Assembly: GCF_902497745.1 (NCBI RefSeq)
Contig: NZ_CABVHJ010000007.1
Location: 2,501 to 66,500 of the forward strand
Reading direction: 5' to 3'
Source of the DNA: Pseudomonas fluorescens
Lineage (GTDB): Bacteria > Pseudomonadota > Gammaproteobacteria > Pseudomonadales > Pseudomonadaceae
DNA: 64,000 nt
The translations under genes were made by a program, and so were the position numbers. Each line of letters starts with the position of its first letter. Within the stretch, counting starts at the first letter, position 1. This document shows, in pieces, positions 11,611 through 20,534 of the stretch. The notes under the pieces were generated by a model. That model did not search any database. It saw only the letters and a program-made list of their open reading frames with translations, and was not told where the DNA came from.

Positions 11611-11658
11611 ACTATTTCGGCCGTGAAGCCCTCGCTTGCTTCACGGCCGTCAAATAGT
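11611..11658. other. Long hairpin between two plus-strand genes
   Basis: CGGCCGTGAAGC (11618-11629) pairs with GCTTCACGGCCG (11638-11649) around an eight-base loop, and ACTATTT (11611-11617) pairs with AAATAGT (11652-11658) outside it, with a two-base bulge. No T-run follows, so it is not a standard intrinsic terminator. It starts four bases after the previous stop codon and ends 40 bases before the pentapeptide gene. Confidence 0.75.
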
Positions 11659-11697
11659 GGCACTATACTGGCGTCATAAAACCAACGGTGATATGAC

Positions 11698-12045
11698 ATG
11701 AGCCAGCCGAAACTTCTCGACACCCCGCTGTATGCCTTGCTGCACAAAGACGACATCACAGGCTTCAACAAGGAGCGTCCACAGGATGGCCCGATCGATA
11801 TGGTCGGTGGCGATTTTCGTGGGCTCGATTTGCGTGAACTGAATGCCGATGGCGTGGATTTCCGCGACGCGTACTTCCGCTCCGCCGATTTGCGTGGCAT
11901 CGATTTCCGTAATGCATCGCTGGAAGGTGCGAGCCTGGCCCACGCGCAGATTTCCGGGGCGTACTTTCCGCCGGAACTGAGTGCCGACGAAATTCTGATG
12001 TCGATGAATTTTGGTACGCGTTTGCGTTATCGCACTCGCGGATAG
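11698..12045 (+). CDS. Pentapeptide repeat-containing protein
   Basis: A 115-residue protein. From about residue 38 it carries consecutive pentapeptide repeats of the A(D/N)LXX kind (GGDFRGLDLRELNADGVDFR, then DAYFRSADLRGIDFRNASLE), which fold as a right-handed quadrilateral beta helix. No signal peptide or membrane segment is seen. Some family members mimic DNA and protect gyrase, but this one is short and has no such context, so its role is unknown. It follows a long hairpin. Confidence 0.85.
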   Translation: MSQPKLLDTPLYALLHKDDITGFNKERPQDGPIDMVGGDFRGLDLRELNADGVDFRDAYFRSADLRGIDFRNASLEGASLAHAQISGAYFPPELSADEILMSMNFGTRLRYRTRG

Positions 12046-12077
12046 TTCTTTGCCTCTCTGACACAACGCTTCCCTCC

Positions 12078-12164
12078 TGTGGGAGCGAGCTTGCTCGCGA
12101 AGGCGTAGTGTCAGTGACCCTACGTCAGAGTCAGACCGCTTTCGCGAGCAAGCTCGCTCCCACA
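12078..12164. repeat. REP doublet, family A (TGTGGGAGCGAGCTTGCTCG type)
   Basis: Two inverted copies of the family A unit (TGTGGGAGCGAGC-TTGCTCGCGAAGGCG and its complement) are separated by about 30 bases. Each copy contains its own small stem, GCGAGC-TT-GCTCGC. The doublet lies in the intergenic gap after the pentapeptide gene. Confidence 0.92.
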
Positions 12165-12339
12165 TTTATCAGTTTTTCTCCCCGTCTCCCTGCGTCAGCA
12201 GAGCTTTCGCAACCTTATACAGCGCCCTTTCTTAGAAGCGTTTGCGTTGAATCCGACCAAACAACCACGCTTTTCCTACTGATGGCTACACTCCTGAGAA
12301 GCTCGCCCACGCACCATTCGGCCGTCGCAAGGAGGCTTG

Positions 12340-12612
12340 ATGAATGATGAACTGCAACACCTGAAGAATCTTGGCAAGACGTCGGCGCAATGGCTGCATG
12401 CCGTGGGCATCCACAGCGCCTCCGACTTGCGTCGCCTGGGCGCGGTGGACGCCTACCGGGCCGTGCGTACCCGCGGGTTTCGCGCATCGAAGGTGTTGTT
12501 GTATGCGATCGAAGGCGCGCTGATGGATGTTCACTGGAACGACATCCCCGCCGAACGCAAGGACGCCCTGAACAAACAGCTTGAAGCCATCTCCTCGCGC
12601 CACAAGAACTGA
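12340..12612 (+). CDS. TfoX/Sxy C-terminal domain protein
   Basis: A 90-residue protein made only of the helix-rich TfoX C-terminal domain (LKNLGKTSAQWLHAVGIHSA, then DLRRLGAVDAYRAVR). Full-length TfoX/Sxy regulators of competence also have an N-terminal domain, which is absent here, so a competence role cannot be assumed. The ATG at 12340 has a strong AAGGAGG four bases upstream. The gene lies 16 bases ahead of the cyclic-nucleotide-binding gene and is probably cotranscribed with it. Confidence 0.85.
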   Translation: MNDELQHLKNLGKTSAQWLHAVGIHSASDLRRLGAVDAYRAVRTRGFRASKVLLYAIEGALMDVHWNDIPAERKDALNKQLEAISSRHKN

Positions 12613-12628
12613 ACGGGCATAGACCGTT

Positions 12629-13423
12629 ATGTATTTACTGGGGGAACAATCGGCTCGCGTCGATGCCTTGATCAACCGTTTGCAAAGCTTGCCCGCGCTG
12701 TGGCTGCGCGATCTGTTGCCTTGCGGGCCGGTTCTGCAACTTGAAGCGACGGACGATCTGATACCGCAGTTACCCGCTGATCAGTTGTTTCTGCTCAATG
12801 ACGGTGTGATCAATGGCTGCATCGGAACCCGCCCACTGTTTTATTGGCAGGAGGGCGATTTGATCGGCCTTCAGCAAGGTGACGACTGGGCGGATTGCCG
12901 CTTATGCAGTGAGGGCGCGTTACGCCTGACGCCCTATCGACGTCCGGAAGTCTTCCAGCATTTATTCGCTGACTCTCGTCGGGCAGAACAGTTTCTCGAG
13001 TATCTGCTGGGGCAAGTGGCGATCCTTGTCCATGCTGTCGCGGAACTGAAGCCGCGAGAGTTTCGCAGTACCAATGGCTTCAAACGGGTTGAAGCAGGGG
13101 AAACACTGATTGACCAGGGTGACGCTGCTGACCATGTGTTTGTGATCATCGACGGGCATGCCGAGGCGTTTGTGGACGGACTTAAGGTGGGAGACGTGGT
13201 CAAGGACGAGATCTTCGGTGCCATGGCCGTGTTCACCGGCGAGCCGCGCAATGCCACGGTCATTGCCCGGGAGCCAAGTACGGTGATGCTGATTCCCGGT
13301 GAGCAATTCTTGAGCATGACCCGCACCAATCCAAAGATCGCACACAGCCTCATCGAGAGCATGGCGCGAAGAATCGGCCAACTGAACAAGCAAGTCAGCC
13401 AATTGAGCGCAAACAAAAGCTAA
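12629..13423 (+). CDS. cbpA: Cyclic nucleotide-binding domain protein (CbpA-like)
   Basis: A 264-residue protein whose C-terminal part (about 145-245) is a cNMP-binding domain of the CAP type, with the fold signature GETLIDQGDAADHVFVIIDG and the phosphate-binding-cassette segment GEPRNATV. No helix-turn-helix follows, so it is not a Crp-like transcription factor. In P. aeruginosa the cAMP-binding protein CbpA is encoded beside prrF, the same position as here; cAMP as ligand is inferred from this. It has no membrane segment. Confidence 0.8.
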   Translation: MYLLGEQSARVDALINRLQSLPALWLRDLLPCGPVLQLEATDDLIPQLPADQLFLLNDGVINGCIGTRPLFYWQEGDLIGLQQGDDWADCRLCSEGALRLTPYRRPEVFQHLFADSRRAEQFLEYLLGQVAILVHAVAELKPREFRSTNGFKRVEAGETLIDQGDAADHVFVIIDGHAEAFVDGLKVGDVVKDEIFGAMAVFTGEPRNATVIAREPSTVMLIPGEQFLSMTRTNPKIAHSLIESMARRIGQLNKQVSQLSANKS

Positions 13424-13494
13424 GACCAAGCCCTTTGATTTCGGGCCATTGCGGCCGTTTCCAAGTCCGATTCAAAGAAATGAGAAAACAATTG

Positions 13495-13526
13495 TTGACG
13501 CGGTAATGAGAATCGCTATGATTATC
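13495..13526 (+). promoter_or_regulatory. prrF promoter with overlapping Fur box
   Basis: TTGACG (13495-13500), a 16-base spacer and TATGAT (13517-13522) form a strong sigma-70 promoter with a start near 13529. Between and across them, GGTAATGAGAATCGCTATG (13502-13520) matches 14 of 19 positions of the Fur consensus, and a second match offset by six bases runs to 13526. Fur with Fe2+ would block RNA polymerase, so expression is expected under iron starvation. Confidence 0.88.
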
Positions 13527-13528
13527 AC

Positions 13529-13645
13529 AACTGGTCGCGAGATCAGTCGATATTCTGAAAAGCCCTTGGTTCGGACTCTCAGATTATCTCCTCATCAGGC
13601 TAATCACGGTTATTTGACCCGGTTTTTTAACCGGGTCTTTTTTTG
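13529..13645 (+). ncRNA. prrF: PrrF iron-responsive small RNA (single copy)
   Basis: An RNA of about 115 nt, starting AACTGGTCGCGAG and ending at the T-rich terminator near 13645. Its central segment, TCTCCTCATCAGGCTAATCA (13577-13596), is the conserved PrrF seed region that pairs with mRNAs of iron-using proteins. In Pseudomonas, PrrF is Fur-repressed and Hfq-dependent and spares iron when it is scarce. The location next to cbpA and the heme uptake genes matches P. aeruginosa, but only one copy is present here rather than a tandem pair. Confidence 0.92.
13617..13644 (+). terminator. Intrinsic terminator of prrF
   Basis: Stem ACCCGGTT (13617-13624) and AACCGGGT (13629-13636) with a four-base loop, followed by a run of T residues to about 13644. 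Confidence 0.9.
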
Positions 13646-13657
13646 CCTGTGGAAAAG

Positions 13658-14509
13658 TCATTTGCCGAACTGTTTGCGCATCTGCTCGCAGTAATCCTGC
13701 TTTGGTGTAGCAGGCGTATACCAAACGTAATCAGCCATCGCCGCGGTCACTTCGCCGCCCTGCTCTGCCAGCATCAGCACTGTCGGTGACTCAGTGGCGC
13801 CCAAATCCACAACGTGCAGCGGCACGCCAACATCCTTGCGTGCATGCCACGCACCGACCAGCAACAGAGCAGGTTTCGGTGCAGCCAACAAGCGTTCGGC
13901 CATCCGCCGATCACGCTGTTGCTGAACGGCGAGCATCGCCGGCATCTGTGATTCGGGCAACAGGCCACAGTGGGAATCGCTGATCTGTTCCAGCAATACA
14001 GTTTTCACCGATTCAGCATTGCTGCGCTTCCCCTTCAACACCGGTGGATCACGATAGAAGGTGCGGATTTCGGCGTTGGTCAGATTCGCCGCCAGGATTG
14101 GATACGGTTGCTTGAGAGCAAAACGGACAATGGGTCCATAGAGATTCCAGTCCCAGCCATCCTGCCAGACCAATGCGCCAGGGAGGTCAGCGGGCGGCGT
14201 TGTCGTCTGGCGCACTTGCTCAACGCGAGGCTGCTGATCCGGCGTAAGCATTTCCAATAGCAGACCGCCCTGCGGCCGTTGCTCACCGAGCGAGCGCAAC
14301 AACCACAATTGCGCTGCGTGATGGTCGGCATTGTCATGCTGCTCGCCGATGATCAACCGCTCAGGCTCAGCCAAGCGCTTCAACAACTGCTGCGCCGTCA
14401 GCACTTCACCGCTGCGCAGGTCGCGAATCTCGCCACTGACCGGCGGTGGCGCCACAGCATGCTGACACCCCGCAAGCAACACCACCGCCAACAGCCACAA
14501 GCCACGCAT
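13658..14509 (-). CDS. phuW: ChaN family lipoprotein (PhuW-like), heme-uptake associated
   Basis: A 283-residue lipoprotein with lipobox A-G-C15 and a ChaN/EreA-like domain starting ERLIIGEQHDNADHH, a motif family in which ChaN of Campylobacter binds heme. In P. aeruginosa the matching gene beside prrF is phuW, last in the heme uptake operon. It follows hmuV by 20 bases on the same strand, so it is probably the last gene of hmuT-hmuU-hmuV-phuW. Heme binding is inferred from the family, not seen directly. Confidence 0.85.
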   Translation of the reverse strand: MRGLWLLAVVLLAGCQHAVAPPPVSGEIRDLRSGEVLTAQQLLKRLAEPERLIIGEQHDNADHHAAQLWLLRSLGEQRPQGGLLLEMLTPDQQPRVEQVRQTTTPPADLPGALVWQDGWDWNLYGPIVRFALKQPYPILAANLTNAEIRTFYRDPPVLKGKRSNAESVKTVLLEQISDSHCGLLPESQMPAMLAVQQQRDRRMAERLLAAPKPALLLVGAWHARKDVGVPLHVVDLGATESPTVLMLAEQGGEVTAAMADYVWYTPATPKQDYCEQMRKQFGK

Positions 14510-14529
14510 GCAATCACCTCGATGAGAAA

Positions 14530-15297
14530 TCAGCGGGCGATGATCAGCGGATGCCCACGCTCCGGGTGCGGCTGCACCAAGACTTCGAGACCGAACACGG
14601 CTTGGAGCCTGTCCGGACGCAAAACCTGCTGCGGTGTATCCAACGCCACCGGACGCCCACCTTCCAGCAGCAGAATGCGATCACAATAACGCGCCGCCAG
14701 ATTCAGATCATGCAGGATCACCAACACCGCCGCGCCACGATCGGCAAACTCGCGCACAGCCTGCAGCGTAGTGTGCTGATGCAGCGGATCAAGCATCGAT
14801 GTTGGCTCATCCAACAGCAACGTCTGCCCGGCCTTGCCCGGCCACAATTGCGCCAGCACCCGCGCCAGATGCACACGCTGCCGTTCGCCACCGGACAGCG
14901 CCAGATAACTGCGCCCGCTCAAGTGTCCGGCATCCGCCGCCGCCAAAGCCGCCGCAATGATTTCGTCGTCACGTACCCGACCGCTTTGCCAAGGCAAGCG
15001 GCCCATGCCGACCACTTCTTCAACGCGAAAGGCGAAATCCAGGGTCGACACTTGTGGCAACACCGCCAATCGTTGCGCACGCTGCGGGCCAGTCCATTGA
15101 CTCAATGCCTGCCCGTCGAGCGAAACCTCGCCCGCACTCGCCGCCAACTCACCGCACAAGGCGCCCAGCAAAGTACTTTTGCCAGCGCCGTTCGGTCCGA
15201 GCACACCGAGCACTTCGCCCGGTTCAAGTTGCAGCGTTACATCGCTGAGCACTGCCTTGCGCCCACGCTGGATGTGCAAATTTTGCGCACGCAACAT
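14530..15297 (-). CDS. hmuV: Heme ABC transporter ATP-binding protein
   Basis: A 255-residue ABC ATPase with Walker [10 protein letters not shown] (34-42), signature LSGGERQR near 135, and Walker [12 protein letters not shown] near 165. It energises heme import through the HmuU permease across the inner membrane. Its ATG overlaps the hmuU stop (TGATG). Sequence alone could also fit a siderophore or cobalamin ATPase; the PrrF/ChaN/HmuT context points to heme. Named phuV in P. aeruginosa. Confidence 0.93.
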   Translation of the reverse strand: MLRAQNLHIQRGRKAVLSDVTLQLEPGEVLGVLGPNGAGKSTLLGALCGELAASAGEVSLDGQALSQWTGPQRAQRLAVLPQVSTLDFAFRVEEVVGMGRLPWQSGRVRDDEIIAAALAAADAGHLSGRSYLALSGGERQRVHLARVLAQLWPGKAGQTLLLDEPTSMLDPLHQHTTLQAVREFADRGAAVLVILHDLNLAARYCDRILLLEGGRPVALDTPQQVLRPDRLQAVFGLEVLVQPHPERGHPLIIAR

Positions 15298-16334
15298 CAG
15301 GCGCGTCCTCGCAGCAGCAGATAAAGGAAGAACGGCGCACCGATAAACGCGGTGACAATACCGATCGGCAACTCCGCCGGCGCCAGGGCCAAACGCGCGA
15401 CCAGATCAGCCAGCAACAACAGACTCGCCCCGGCCAGCACCGATGCCGGCAGCAGCACTTTGTGATCCGGCCCCGCCAGCAACCGCACCAGATGCGGCAC
15501 CACCAGCCCGACAAAACCGATCATCCCAGCGGCCGCCACTGCTGCGCCAACCCCCAGCGCCGTGCAGAAAACCAGTTCACGCTTGAGCCGCTCGACATCA
15601 ATGCCCAAATGCCCAGCCTCGGATTCTCCAAGCAGCAAGGCATTCAGCGCTTTCGCCCGACGTGGCAACCACAACGCCACGCCGGCGCTGATGATCAGCA
15701 ATGGCCACAGCCGCGCGTAACTGGCGCCGTTGAGACTGCCGAGGTTCCAGAACGTCAGCGTGCGCAGGGTCGCGTCATCCGCCAGATAAGTGAACAGGCC
15801 GACCGCCGAACCGGCCAGCGCGGTCAGGGCAATACCCGCAAGCAACATGGTCGCCACATTGGTCTGACCGTTACGGCGACCGAGGCGATAAACCAGCGCC
15901 GTCACCCCGAGGCCGCCGAGAAACGCGCAGAGCGACAGCAGATACGGCCCGAACCACTCCGGCAAGCCACCAAAAAACGAGCCACCGACAATCGCAATCG
16001 CCGCACCCAGCGCTGCGCCGCTGGAAACCCCCACCAGTCCTGGATCCGCCAGTGGATTACGGAACAAGCCCTGCATCGCCACACCGGACAGCGCCAGCAC
16101 ACCGCCAACCGCCAACCCGAGCAAGGTTCGCGGCAGACGAATCTGCCCGAGGATCAGTTCTGCCTGCTCCAGACCGTCCGGCGCCAGCGGCACGCCGAGC
16201 ATGCGCAATGCGGCGCGCAATGTATCGAACAGCGGCAAGCTGACCGGCCCCAATGCCAGCGACAGCCAGATCGCCAATAAGCACAGAAGCGTCAGACCAA
16301 TGAACAAGCCACGGGGTTTTACCAATGTGGTCAT
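15297..16334 (-). CDS. hmuU: Heme ABC transporter permease (FecCD family)
   Basis: A 345-residue FecCD-type permease with about ten hydrophobic segments. The family motif [19 protein letters not shown] lies near residues 85-105, and the ATPase-contact region [14 protein letters not shown] near 270. It overlaps hmuT upstream by four bases (ATGA) and hmuV downstream. It forms the channel for heme delivered by HmuT. The synonym phuU applies in P. aeruginosa. Confidence 0.93.
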   Translation of the reverse strand: MTTLVKPRGLFIGLTLLCLLAIWLSLALGPVSLPLFDTLRAALRMLGVPLAPDGLEQAELILGQIRLPRTLLGLAVGGVLALSGVAMQGLFRNPLADPGLVGVSSGAALGAAIAIVGGSFFGGLPEWFGPYLLSLCAFLGGLGVTALVYRLGRRNGQTNVATMLLAGIALTALAGSAVGLFTYLADDATLRTLTFWNLGSLNGASYARLWPLLIISAGVALWLPRRAKALNALLLGESEAGHLGIDVERLKRELVFCTALGVGAAVAAAGMIGFVGLVVPHLVRLLAGPDHKVLLPASVLAGASLLLLADLVARLALAPAELPIGIVTAFIGAPFFLYLLLRGRA

Positions 16335-17203
16335 TGGCCGCTCTTGGCCGGATAGAAACCGTCAGACAGGGTTTTCAGCGCTGCCGGCAAACGTGGTCCA
16401 AGGCCACCAACCAACAGGGTCGGGTCCAGTTCCAGCACTCGGCCGGCTTTGGCCGCGCGACTTGAATCGAGAATCGGGTTTTCCTTGAACAGCGCCGCTT
16501 TCGCCGCGTCTCCGGTCAATGCACGGTCGGCGAATACCAACACTTCAGGATCGAGACTGGCGAGGGATTCCACGGAGAACGGTTTGTAACCCGTGTGAGT
16601 TGCCAGATTATGTCCGCCCGCCTGTTGCAGCAGCCAGTCAGCGGCGGTGTCCTTGCCGGCGATTAATGGTTTACCTCCGGCATGTCCAAGCAACAACAGC
16701 ACACCCGGCGCTTTTTGTTTGGTTTGCACCTGAACCACCCGTACCTTCTGCGCATCGAGTTGCTGTTGATAACTTTGCAGTAGCTGCTTTGCCTGGGCTT
16801 CTGTGCCGAGCAACTGGCCCAGATGGGTGACGTTTTTCTCCAGTGTCGGCAGATCCGGCTGAGCCGAGAACAACTCCACCTGAACCTTGGCGGCCTTGAC
16901 CTGTGACAGCACCGGCGGCGGGCCCATTTCTTCGGTGCCGATAAGAATGTCCGGGCGCAGACTGAGAATGCCCTCAGCGGAAAGGCTGCGCTGATAACCA
17001 ATGCTCGGCAGCGCCTTCAACGACTCCGGATGCTGGCTGGTGGTGTCAACGCCGACCAGCTTCGACTCGCCGCCCAACGCACTGACCCATTCCGACAGCG
17101 CACCGCCGGCGCTGACCCAACGTTGCGGCAAATCGGCCGCTGCAGCCTGATGGCTGACGAACAGTCCGGCACACAGCACAACAACGCGAGTACTCAGGCG
17201 CAT
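16331..17203 (-). CDS. hmuT: Heme ABC transporter substrate-binding protein
   Basis: A periplasmic heme-binding protein of 290 residues. The Sec signal peptide is MRLSTRVVVLCAGLFVSHQA with cleavage near AAA-DLP. The periplasmic-binding fold of the BtuF/FecB type has paired lobes joined by a helix (GAL SEWVSALGGE at the start, LDPEVLVFADRAL later). The ATG at 17203 is chosen because the signal peptide and an AAGGA site fit; the much longer upstream extension runs into the divergent promoter. It is the first gene of the heme operon and has a candidate Fur box upstream. Confidence 0.93.
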   Translation of the reverse strand: MRLSTRVVVLCAGLFVSHQAAAADLPQRWVSAGGALSEWVSALGGESKLVGVDTTSQHPESLKALPSIGYQRSLSAEGILSLRPDILIGTEEMGPPPVLSQVKAAKVQVELFSAQPDLPTLEKNVTHLGQLLGTEAQAKQLLQSYQQQLDAQKVRVVQVQTKQKAPGVLLLLGHAGGKPLIAGKDTAADWLLQQAGGHNLATHTGYKPFSVESLASLDPEVLVFADRALTGDAAKAALFKENPILDSSRAAKAGRVLELDPTLLVGGLGPRLPAALKTLSDGFYPAKSGQ

Positions 17204-17300
17204 ACACAGCTTCCTTGAAAGAAGTTTTTCCCGGGCATCCGGATGACAGGCCAAGTATCCTCGCCCCTGCCAGCCGCCCTGCGGGCGAAGGCCGCCATTT

Positions 17301-17319
17301 GATAATTGTTTGCATTTAA
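17301..17319. promoter_or_regulatory. Candidate Fur box between heme operon and Rieske gene
   Basis: GATAATTGTTTGCATTTAA matches 11 of 19 positions of the Fur consensus, with both outer half-site signatures (GATAAT and CATT) present. It lies about 100 bases before hmuT and 50 before the divergent Rieske gene. Iron control of heme uptake is expected; the exact site is an inference. Confidence 0.55.
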
Positions 17320-17368
17320 ACGTCAAGCTCGGACATATCCAGACACGAGCGGACATTAGAGGATAGCC

Positions 17369-17686
17369 ATGAAGTTTCTCTGCACGGGCGCCGAACTCGC
17401 CGAAGCCACCAGCCGGGGTTTTGACGTCGACGGGAAAAGCCTGTTCGCCGTGCGCCGCAACGGGCAGGCCTTCGTCTACCTCAATCGCTGCCCACACCGG
17501 GGCGTGGGGCTGGACTGGCAACCCGACCAGTTTCTCGACCCGAGCAACAGCCTGATCCAGTGCGCCACCCACGGCGCACTGTTTCTGATCGAGGATGGTG
17601 AATGCGTTGCCGGGCCTTGCGCCGGGCAAGCACTCAGCGCCATCCCTTGCCGGGAAGATGCACAAGGGCTGTGGATCGATGTTTAA
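17369..17686 (+). CDS. Small Rieske [2Fe-2S] protein
   Basis: A 105-residue single-domain Rieske protein. The cluster ligands are visible as CPHRG (about residue 41) and CATHGA (about residue 68), the C-x-H and C-x-x-H boxes. No membrane or oxygenase domain is attached, so it is a soluble electron carrier of ferredoxin type. It is divergent from the heme operon and overlaps the 3' end of convergent sfsA by a few bases. Its electron partner is not evident. Confidence 0.9.
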   Translation: MKFLCTGAELAEATSRGFDVDGKSLFAVRRNGQAFVYLNRCPHRGVGLDWQPDQFLDPSNSLIQCATHGALFLIEDGECVAGPCAGQALSAIPCREDAQGLWIDV

Positions 17687-18396
17687 CCGTTAAGCAGCAC
17701 GTCGAGACGCCGGTCGATGACCATCTCTTCATGGTCCAGACGCACGCCATACGCCAGAACTTCAACGCCACAAGCGACCGCTTCGAGAAGCGCATCGGCG
17801 TAGGCCGAATCAATTTCCTTCGCCGGCCGCACCGCTTCAATCCCGGTGAGATTGACGCAATACAACTGCACCGCCCGGATCCCGTCCCGCGCCAGATGTG
17901 CCAGTTCACGCAAATGCTTGGCACCGCGCTGGGTCACAGCATCGGGAAACGCCGCCACCGCCGTACCGTCGAAGCCCAGGGTGACGCTTTTCACTTCCAC
18001 GTAAGCTGGCCCGCTCGGGTATTCGAGGCGAAAATCGATACGGCTTTTTTCCTGCCCGTACGCCACTTCGCGCTTCAACGCGGTAAAGCCGTTCAACTCA
18101 GTGATAACGCCAGCCTGCAACGCCTCCTCAACCAAACCGTTGGCGCGGGCGGTATTCACGCAAAACAACCGACCCTGCGGGGTTTCGCCAATCTCCCAAG
18201 TACCGGGCAATTTACGCTTGGGGTCATTCGAGCGACTGAACCAGACCTGCCCACCCTCAACCTGGCAATTGAGCATCGAACCAGTGTTGGGGCAGTGAAT
18301 GGTCAGCAACTCGCCGTTAACGGTTTCGATATCGGCGAGAAAACGCTTGTAACGCCGGATCAGTCGCGCCTCTTCCAGAGCAGGATAAAAACGCAT
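17683..18396 (-). CDS. sfsA: SfsA family protein (sugar fermentation stimulation protein A)
   Basis: A 237-residue protein with the SfsA start [20 protein letters not shown] and the family segments HCPNTGSM near residue 40 and DFRLEY...YVEVKSVTL near 125-140. The latter resembles a restriction-endonuclease-like (PD-(D/E)XK) core. E. coli SfsA was named for a maltose phenotype, but its molecular role is unsettled. The ATG at 18396 overlaps the stop of the upstream aminotransferase (TGATG); a TTG four codons earlier is disfavoured. Confidence 0.93.
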   Translation of the reverse strand: MRFYPALEEARLIRRYKRFLADIETVNGELLTIHCPNTGSMLNCQVEGGQVWFSRSNDPKRKLPGTWEIGETPQGRLFCVNTARANGLVEEALQAGVITELNGFTALKREVAYGQEKSRIDFRLEYPSGPAYVEVKSVTLGFDGTAVAAFPDAVTQRGAKHLRELAHLARDGIRAVQLYCVNLTGIEAVRPAKEIDSAYADALLEAVACGVEVLAYGVRLDHEEMVIDRRLDVLLNG

Positions 18397-19568
18397 CAGC
18401 CTTGCCAACTCTTCAAGCCACGCGCGATTCGCTCCACCGCTTCCTGTAAGCGAGGGAGGTTTTGCGTGTAGGCAAAACGCACATGATGGCTGGCCTGATA
18501 GCGACCGAAATCCAGTCCGGGAGTGAACGCGACATGTTCGGTTTCGAGGAAATGACGGCAGAACGCGAAGGCATCGCCGCCGAACTGGCTGATATCGGCG
18601 TACAAATAGAACGCGCCTTCAGGCTCCACGGCGATGTTGAAACCCAACTCGCGCAGGGCCGGCAGGAGGAAATCGCGACGACGGCCGAATTCCGCGCGGC
18701 GCTCTTCCAGAATGGCGATGGTGTCCGGTTCGAAACATGCCAATGCAGCGTATTGCGCCATGCTCGGGGCGCTGATGTAGAGGTTCTGCGCCAGTTTTTC
18801 CAGATCACTGACCGCCGCCTCCGGCGCGACGAGCCAGCCCAGACGCCAGCCGGTCATGCCGAAGTACTTGGAGAAACTGTTCAGGACAAAAGCGCTGTCA
18901 TCGACTTCCAGCACGCTGGCGGCATCGGTGCCGTACGTCAGGCCGTGATAGATCTCGTCCACCACCAGATGTCCATGCTTAGCCTTGATGGCTGTGGATA
19001 ACCCGGCCAGTTCATCGCGAGTCAGAATCGTGCCAGTCGGGTTGGCTGGCGAGGCGACCAGTGCGCCGACGCTGTCGTGATCCCAATGGCGCTCGACCAG
19101 ATCCGGGGTCAGTTGATAGCGCACGTCCGGCCCGACAGGAACAAGCTGCGCCGCGCCTTCGACCAAGCGCAGGAAGTGTCGGTTGCACGGGTAACCTGGA
19201 TCCGCCAGCAGCCAGTGTTTGCCGGGGTCGACCAGCAGCGCGCTAGCCAACAGCAATGCACCGGAGCCACCCGGCGTGATCAGAATCCGTCGCGGATCGA
19301 TGTTCAAGCCATAACGCGATTGATAAAACCCGGCAATCGCCTCGCGCAGCTCCGGAATGCCGCGCGCGGCGGTGTAGCGGGTCTTGCCTGCCGTCAGCGC
19401 CGCTTGCCCGGCACGGATGATCGGCTCGGCGGTGGTGAAGTCCGGCTCGCCGATCTCCAGATGGATCACATCGTGGCCTTCAGCCTGCAATTCATTGGCC
19501 CGCGCCAGCAGCGCCATCACATGGAACGGTTCGATCGCACGACTGCGCGCACTGTAGGGCTGAGCCAT
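18396..19568 (-). CDS. PLP-dependent class I/II aminotransferase
   Basis: A 390-residue fold-type I aminotransferase. The PLP-lysine segment [16 protein letters not shown] is near residue 232, the N-terminal substrate signature HLEIGEPDF near 36, and the cofactor-binding [10 protein letters not shown] near 170. It resembles the aspartate/alanine transaminase branch; the amino donor cannot be told from sequence alone. It is translationally coupled to sfsA downstream and divergent from dksA. Confidence 0.92.
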   Translation of the reverse strand: MAQPYSARSRAIEPFHVMALLARANELQAEGHDVIHLEIGEPDFTTAEPIIRAGQAALTAGKTRYTAARGIPELREAIAGFYQSRYGLNIDPRRILITPGGSGALLLASALLVDPGKHWLLADPGYPCNRHFLRLVEGAAQLVPVGPDVRYQLTPDLVERHWDHDSVGALVASPANPTGTILTRDELAGLSTAIKAKHGHLVVDEIYHGLTYGTDAASVLEVDDSAFVLNSFSKYFGMTGWRLGWLVAPEAAVSDLEKLAQNLYISAPSMAQYAALACFEPDTIAILEERRAEFGRRRDFLLPALRELGFNIAVEPEGAFYLYADISQFGGDAFAFCRHFLETEHVAFTPGLDFGRYQASHHVRFAYTQNLPRLQEAVERIARGLKSWQG

Positions 19569-19902
19569 TGGTTTTCCTTCGGCAGGGAAAAAGAGACGAT
19601 TCTACCCATCTGCCGGAACGAGCGAGAACCCTCAGCGGTCACAGCCTCAAGAACGCTGGACTGTAACGATATGAGCGTACGCTCCAGGATTGACTAAAAT
19701 CAGTGATTGAACAGGTCTTCAACACCACCAGACACGGCTTGCCAAACATTTGCAAGCGCCACCCGCCGGGGCCTCGACATCCGGGAGTAGCGCAGGCCGA
19801 TTTGATCTGGTAAGTTCGCCCGCTTGCAGCCGCAGGGCCGGCAGGTGTCGGTGATGGAGCAATCCTGCGCAATGGATTACAAGAGTAGAGGCGGTCCATT
19901 TC
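19569..19902 (+). promoter_or_regulatory. Intergenic region upstream of dksA, no gene seen
   Basis: These 334 bases separate the divergent aminotransferase and dksA. A weak promoter candidate (TTGACT at 19690) and a small palindrome GAGCGTACGCTC (near 19672) are present. If the promoter is real, dksA has a leader of almost 200 nt. I see no convincing small ORF or RNA gene. Confidence 0.35.
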
Positions 19903-20346
19903 ATGCCCACCCAAGCAAAGCAACAGCAGCAAACGACGATCAGCGGTTTCGAACCTTACGTTCCGAAAGCCGGTGAAGAGTACATGGGCGCCCCAATGCG
20001 TGCGCACTTCACCAAGATCCTGAACAAGTGGAAACAGGACTTGATGCAGGAAGTCGACCGTACTGTTGATCACATGAAGGATGAAGCGGCCAACTTCCCT
20101 GATCCGGCCGACCGTGCCAGCCAGGAAGAAGAATTCGCCCTCGAGCTGCGCGCCCGCGACCGCGAGCGCAAGTTGATCAAGAAAATCGACAAGACGCTGG
20201 AGCTGATCCAGGACGAAGAATACGGCTGGTGCGAATCCTGCGGCATCGAGATCGGCGTCAAGCGCCTCGAAGCCCGTCCTACTGCGGATCTGTGCATCGA
20301 CTGCAAGACCCTGGCGGAAATCAAGGAAAAGCAGGTCGGCAAGTAA
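19903..20346 (+). CDS. dksA: RNA polymerase-binding transcription factor DksA
   Basis: A 147-residue protein that binds the RNA polymerase secondary channel and works with ppGpp in the stringent response. The coiled-coil tip motif DPADRA (near residues 67-72) is intact. The C-terminal zinc finger has all four cysteines (CESCGIEIG and CIDC), so this is the zinc-containing canonical form rather than the cysteine-poor DksA2 used under zinc limitation. A strong intrinsic terminator follows. The dksA-gluQRS order is conserved in gammaproteobacteria. Confidence 0.98.
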   Translation: MPTQAKQQQQTTISGFEPYVPKAGEEYMGAPMRAHFTKILNKWKQDLMQEVDRTVDHMKDEAANFPDPADRASQEEEFALELRARDRERKLIKKIDKTLELIQDEEYGWCESCGIEIGVKRLEARPTADLCIDCKTLAEIKEKQVGK

Positions 20347-20361
20347 TCTCGATCTGAACGG

Positions 20362-20390
20362 AAAACGGAGCGTGCGAACGCTCCGTTTTT
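20362..20390 (+). terminator. Intrinsic terminator after dksA
   Basis: Stem ACGGAGCG (20365-20372) with CGCTCCGT (20379-20386) and a six-base loop, followed by TTTTG. Confidence 0.92.
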
Positions 20391-20408
20391 GTTTCTGCCT
20401 TTTGCCTT

Positions 20409-20497
20409 TGTGGGAGCGAGCCTGCTCGCGAAGCCGGTGTGTCATTCAGCATTCAAGCGTCTGACACTGCGCTTTCGCGAGCAGGCTCGCTCCCACA
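20409..20497. repeat. REP doublet, family A
   Basis: Inverted pair of TGTGGGAGCGAGCCTGCTCG units between the dksA terminator and gluQRS, ending 38 bases before the gluQRS start. Confidence 0.92.
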
Positions 20498-20534
20498 GTG
20501 GCCGCCGCAAGCTCTCAAAAGTACTATCGCATTC

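Noticed and set aside
12340..12612. The TfoX C-terminal protein considered as a competence regulator
   Set aside because: The N-terminal TfoX domain is missing and no competence genes are nearby, so the function cannot be transferred.
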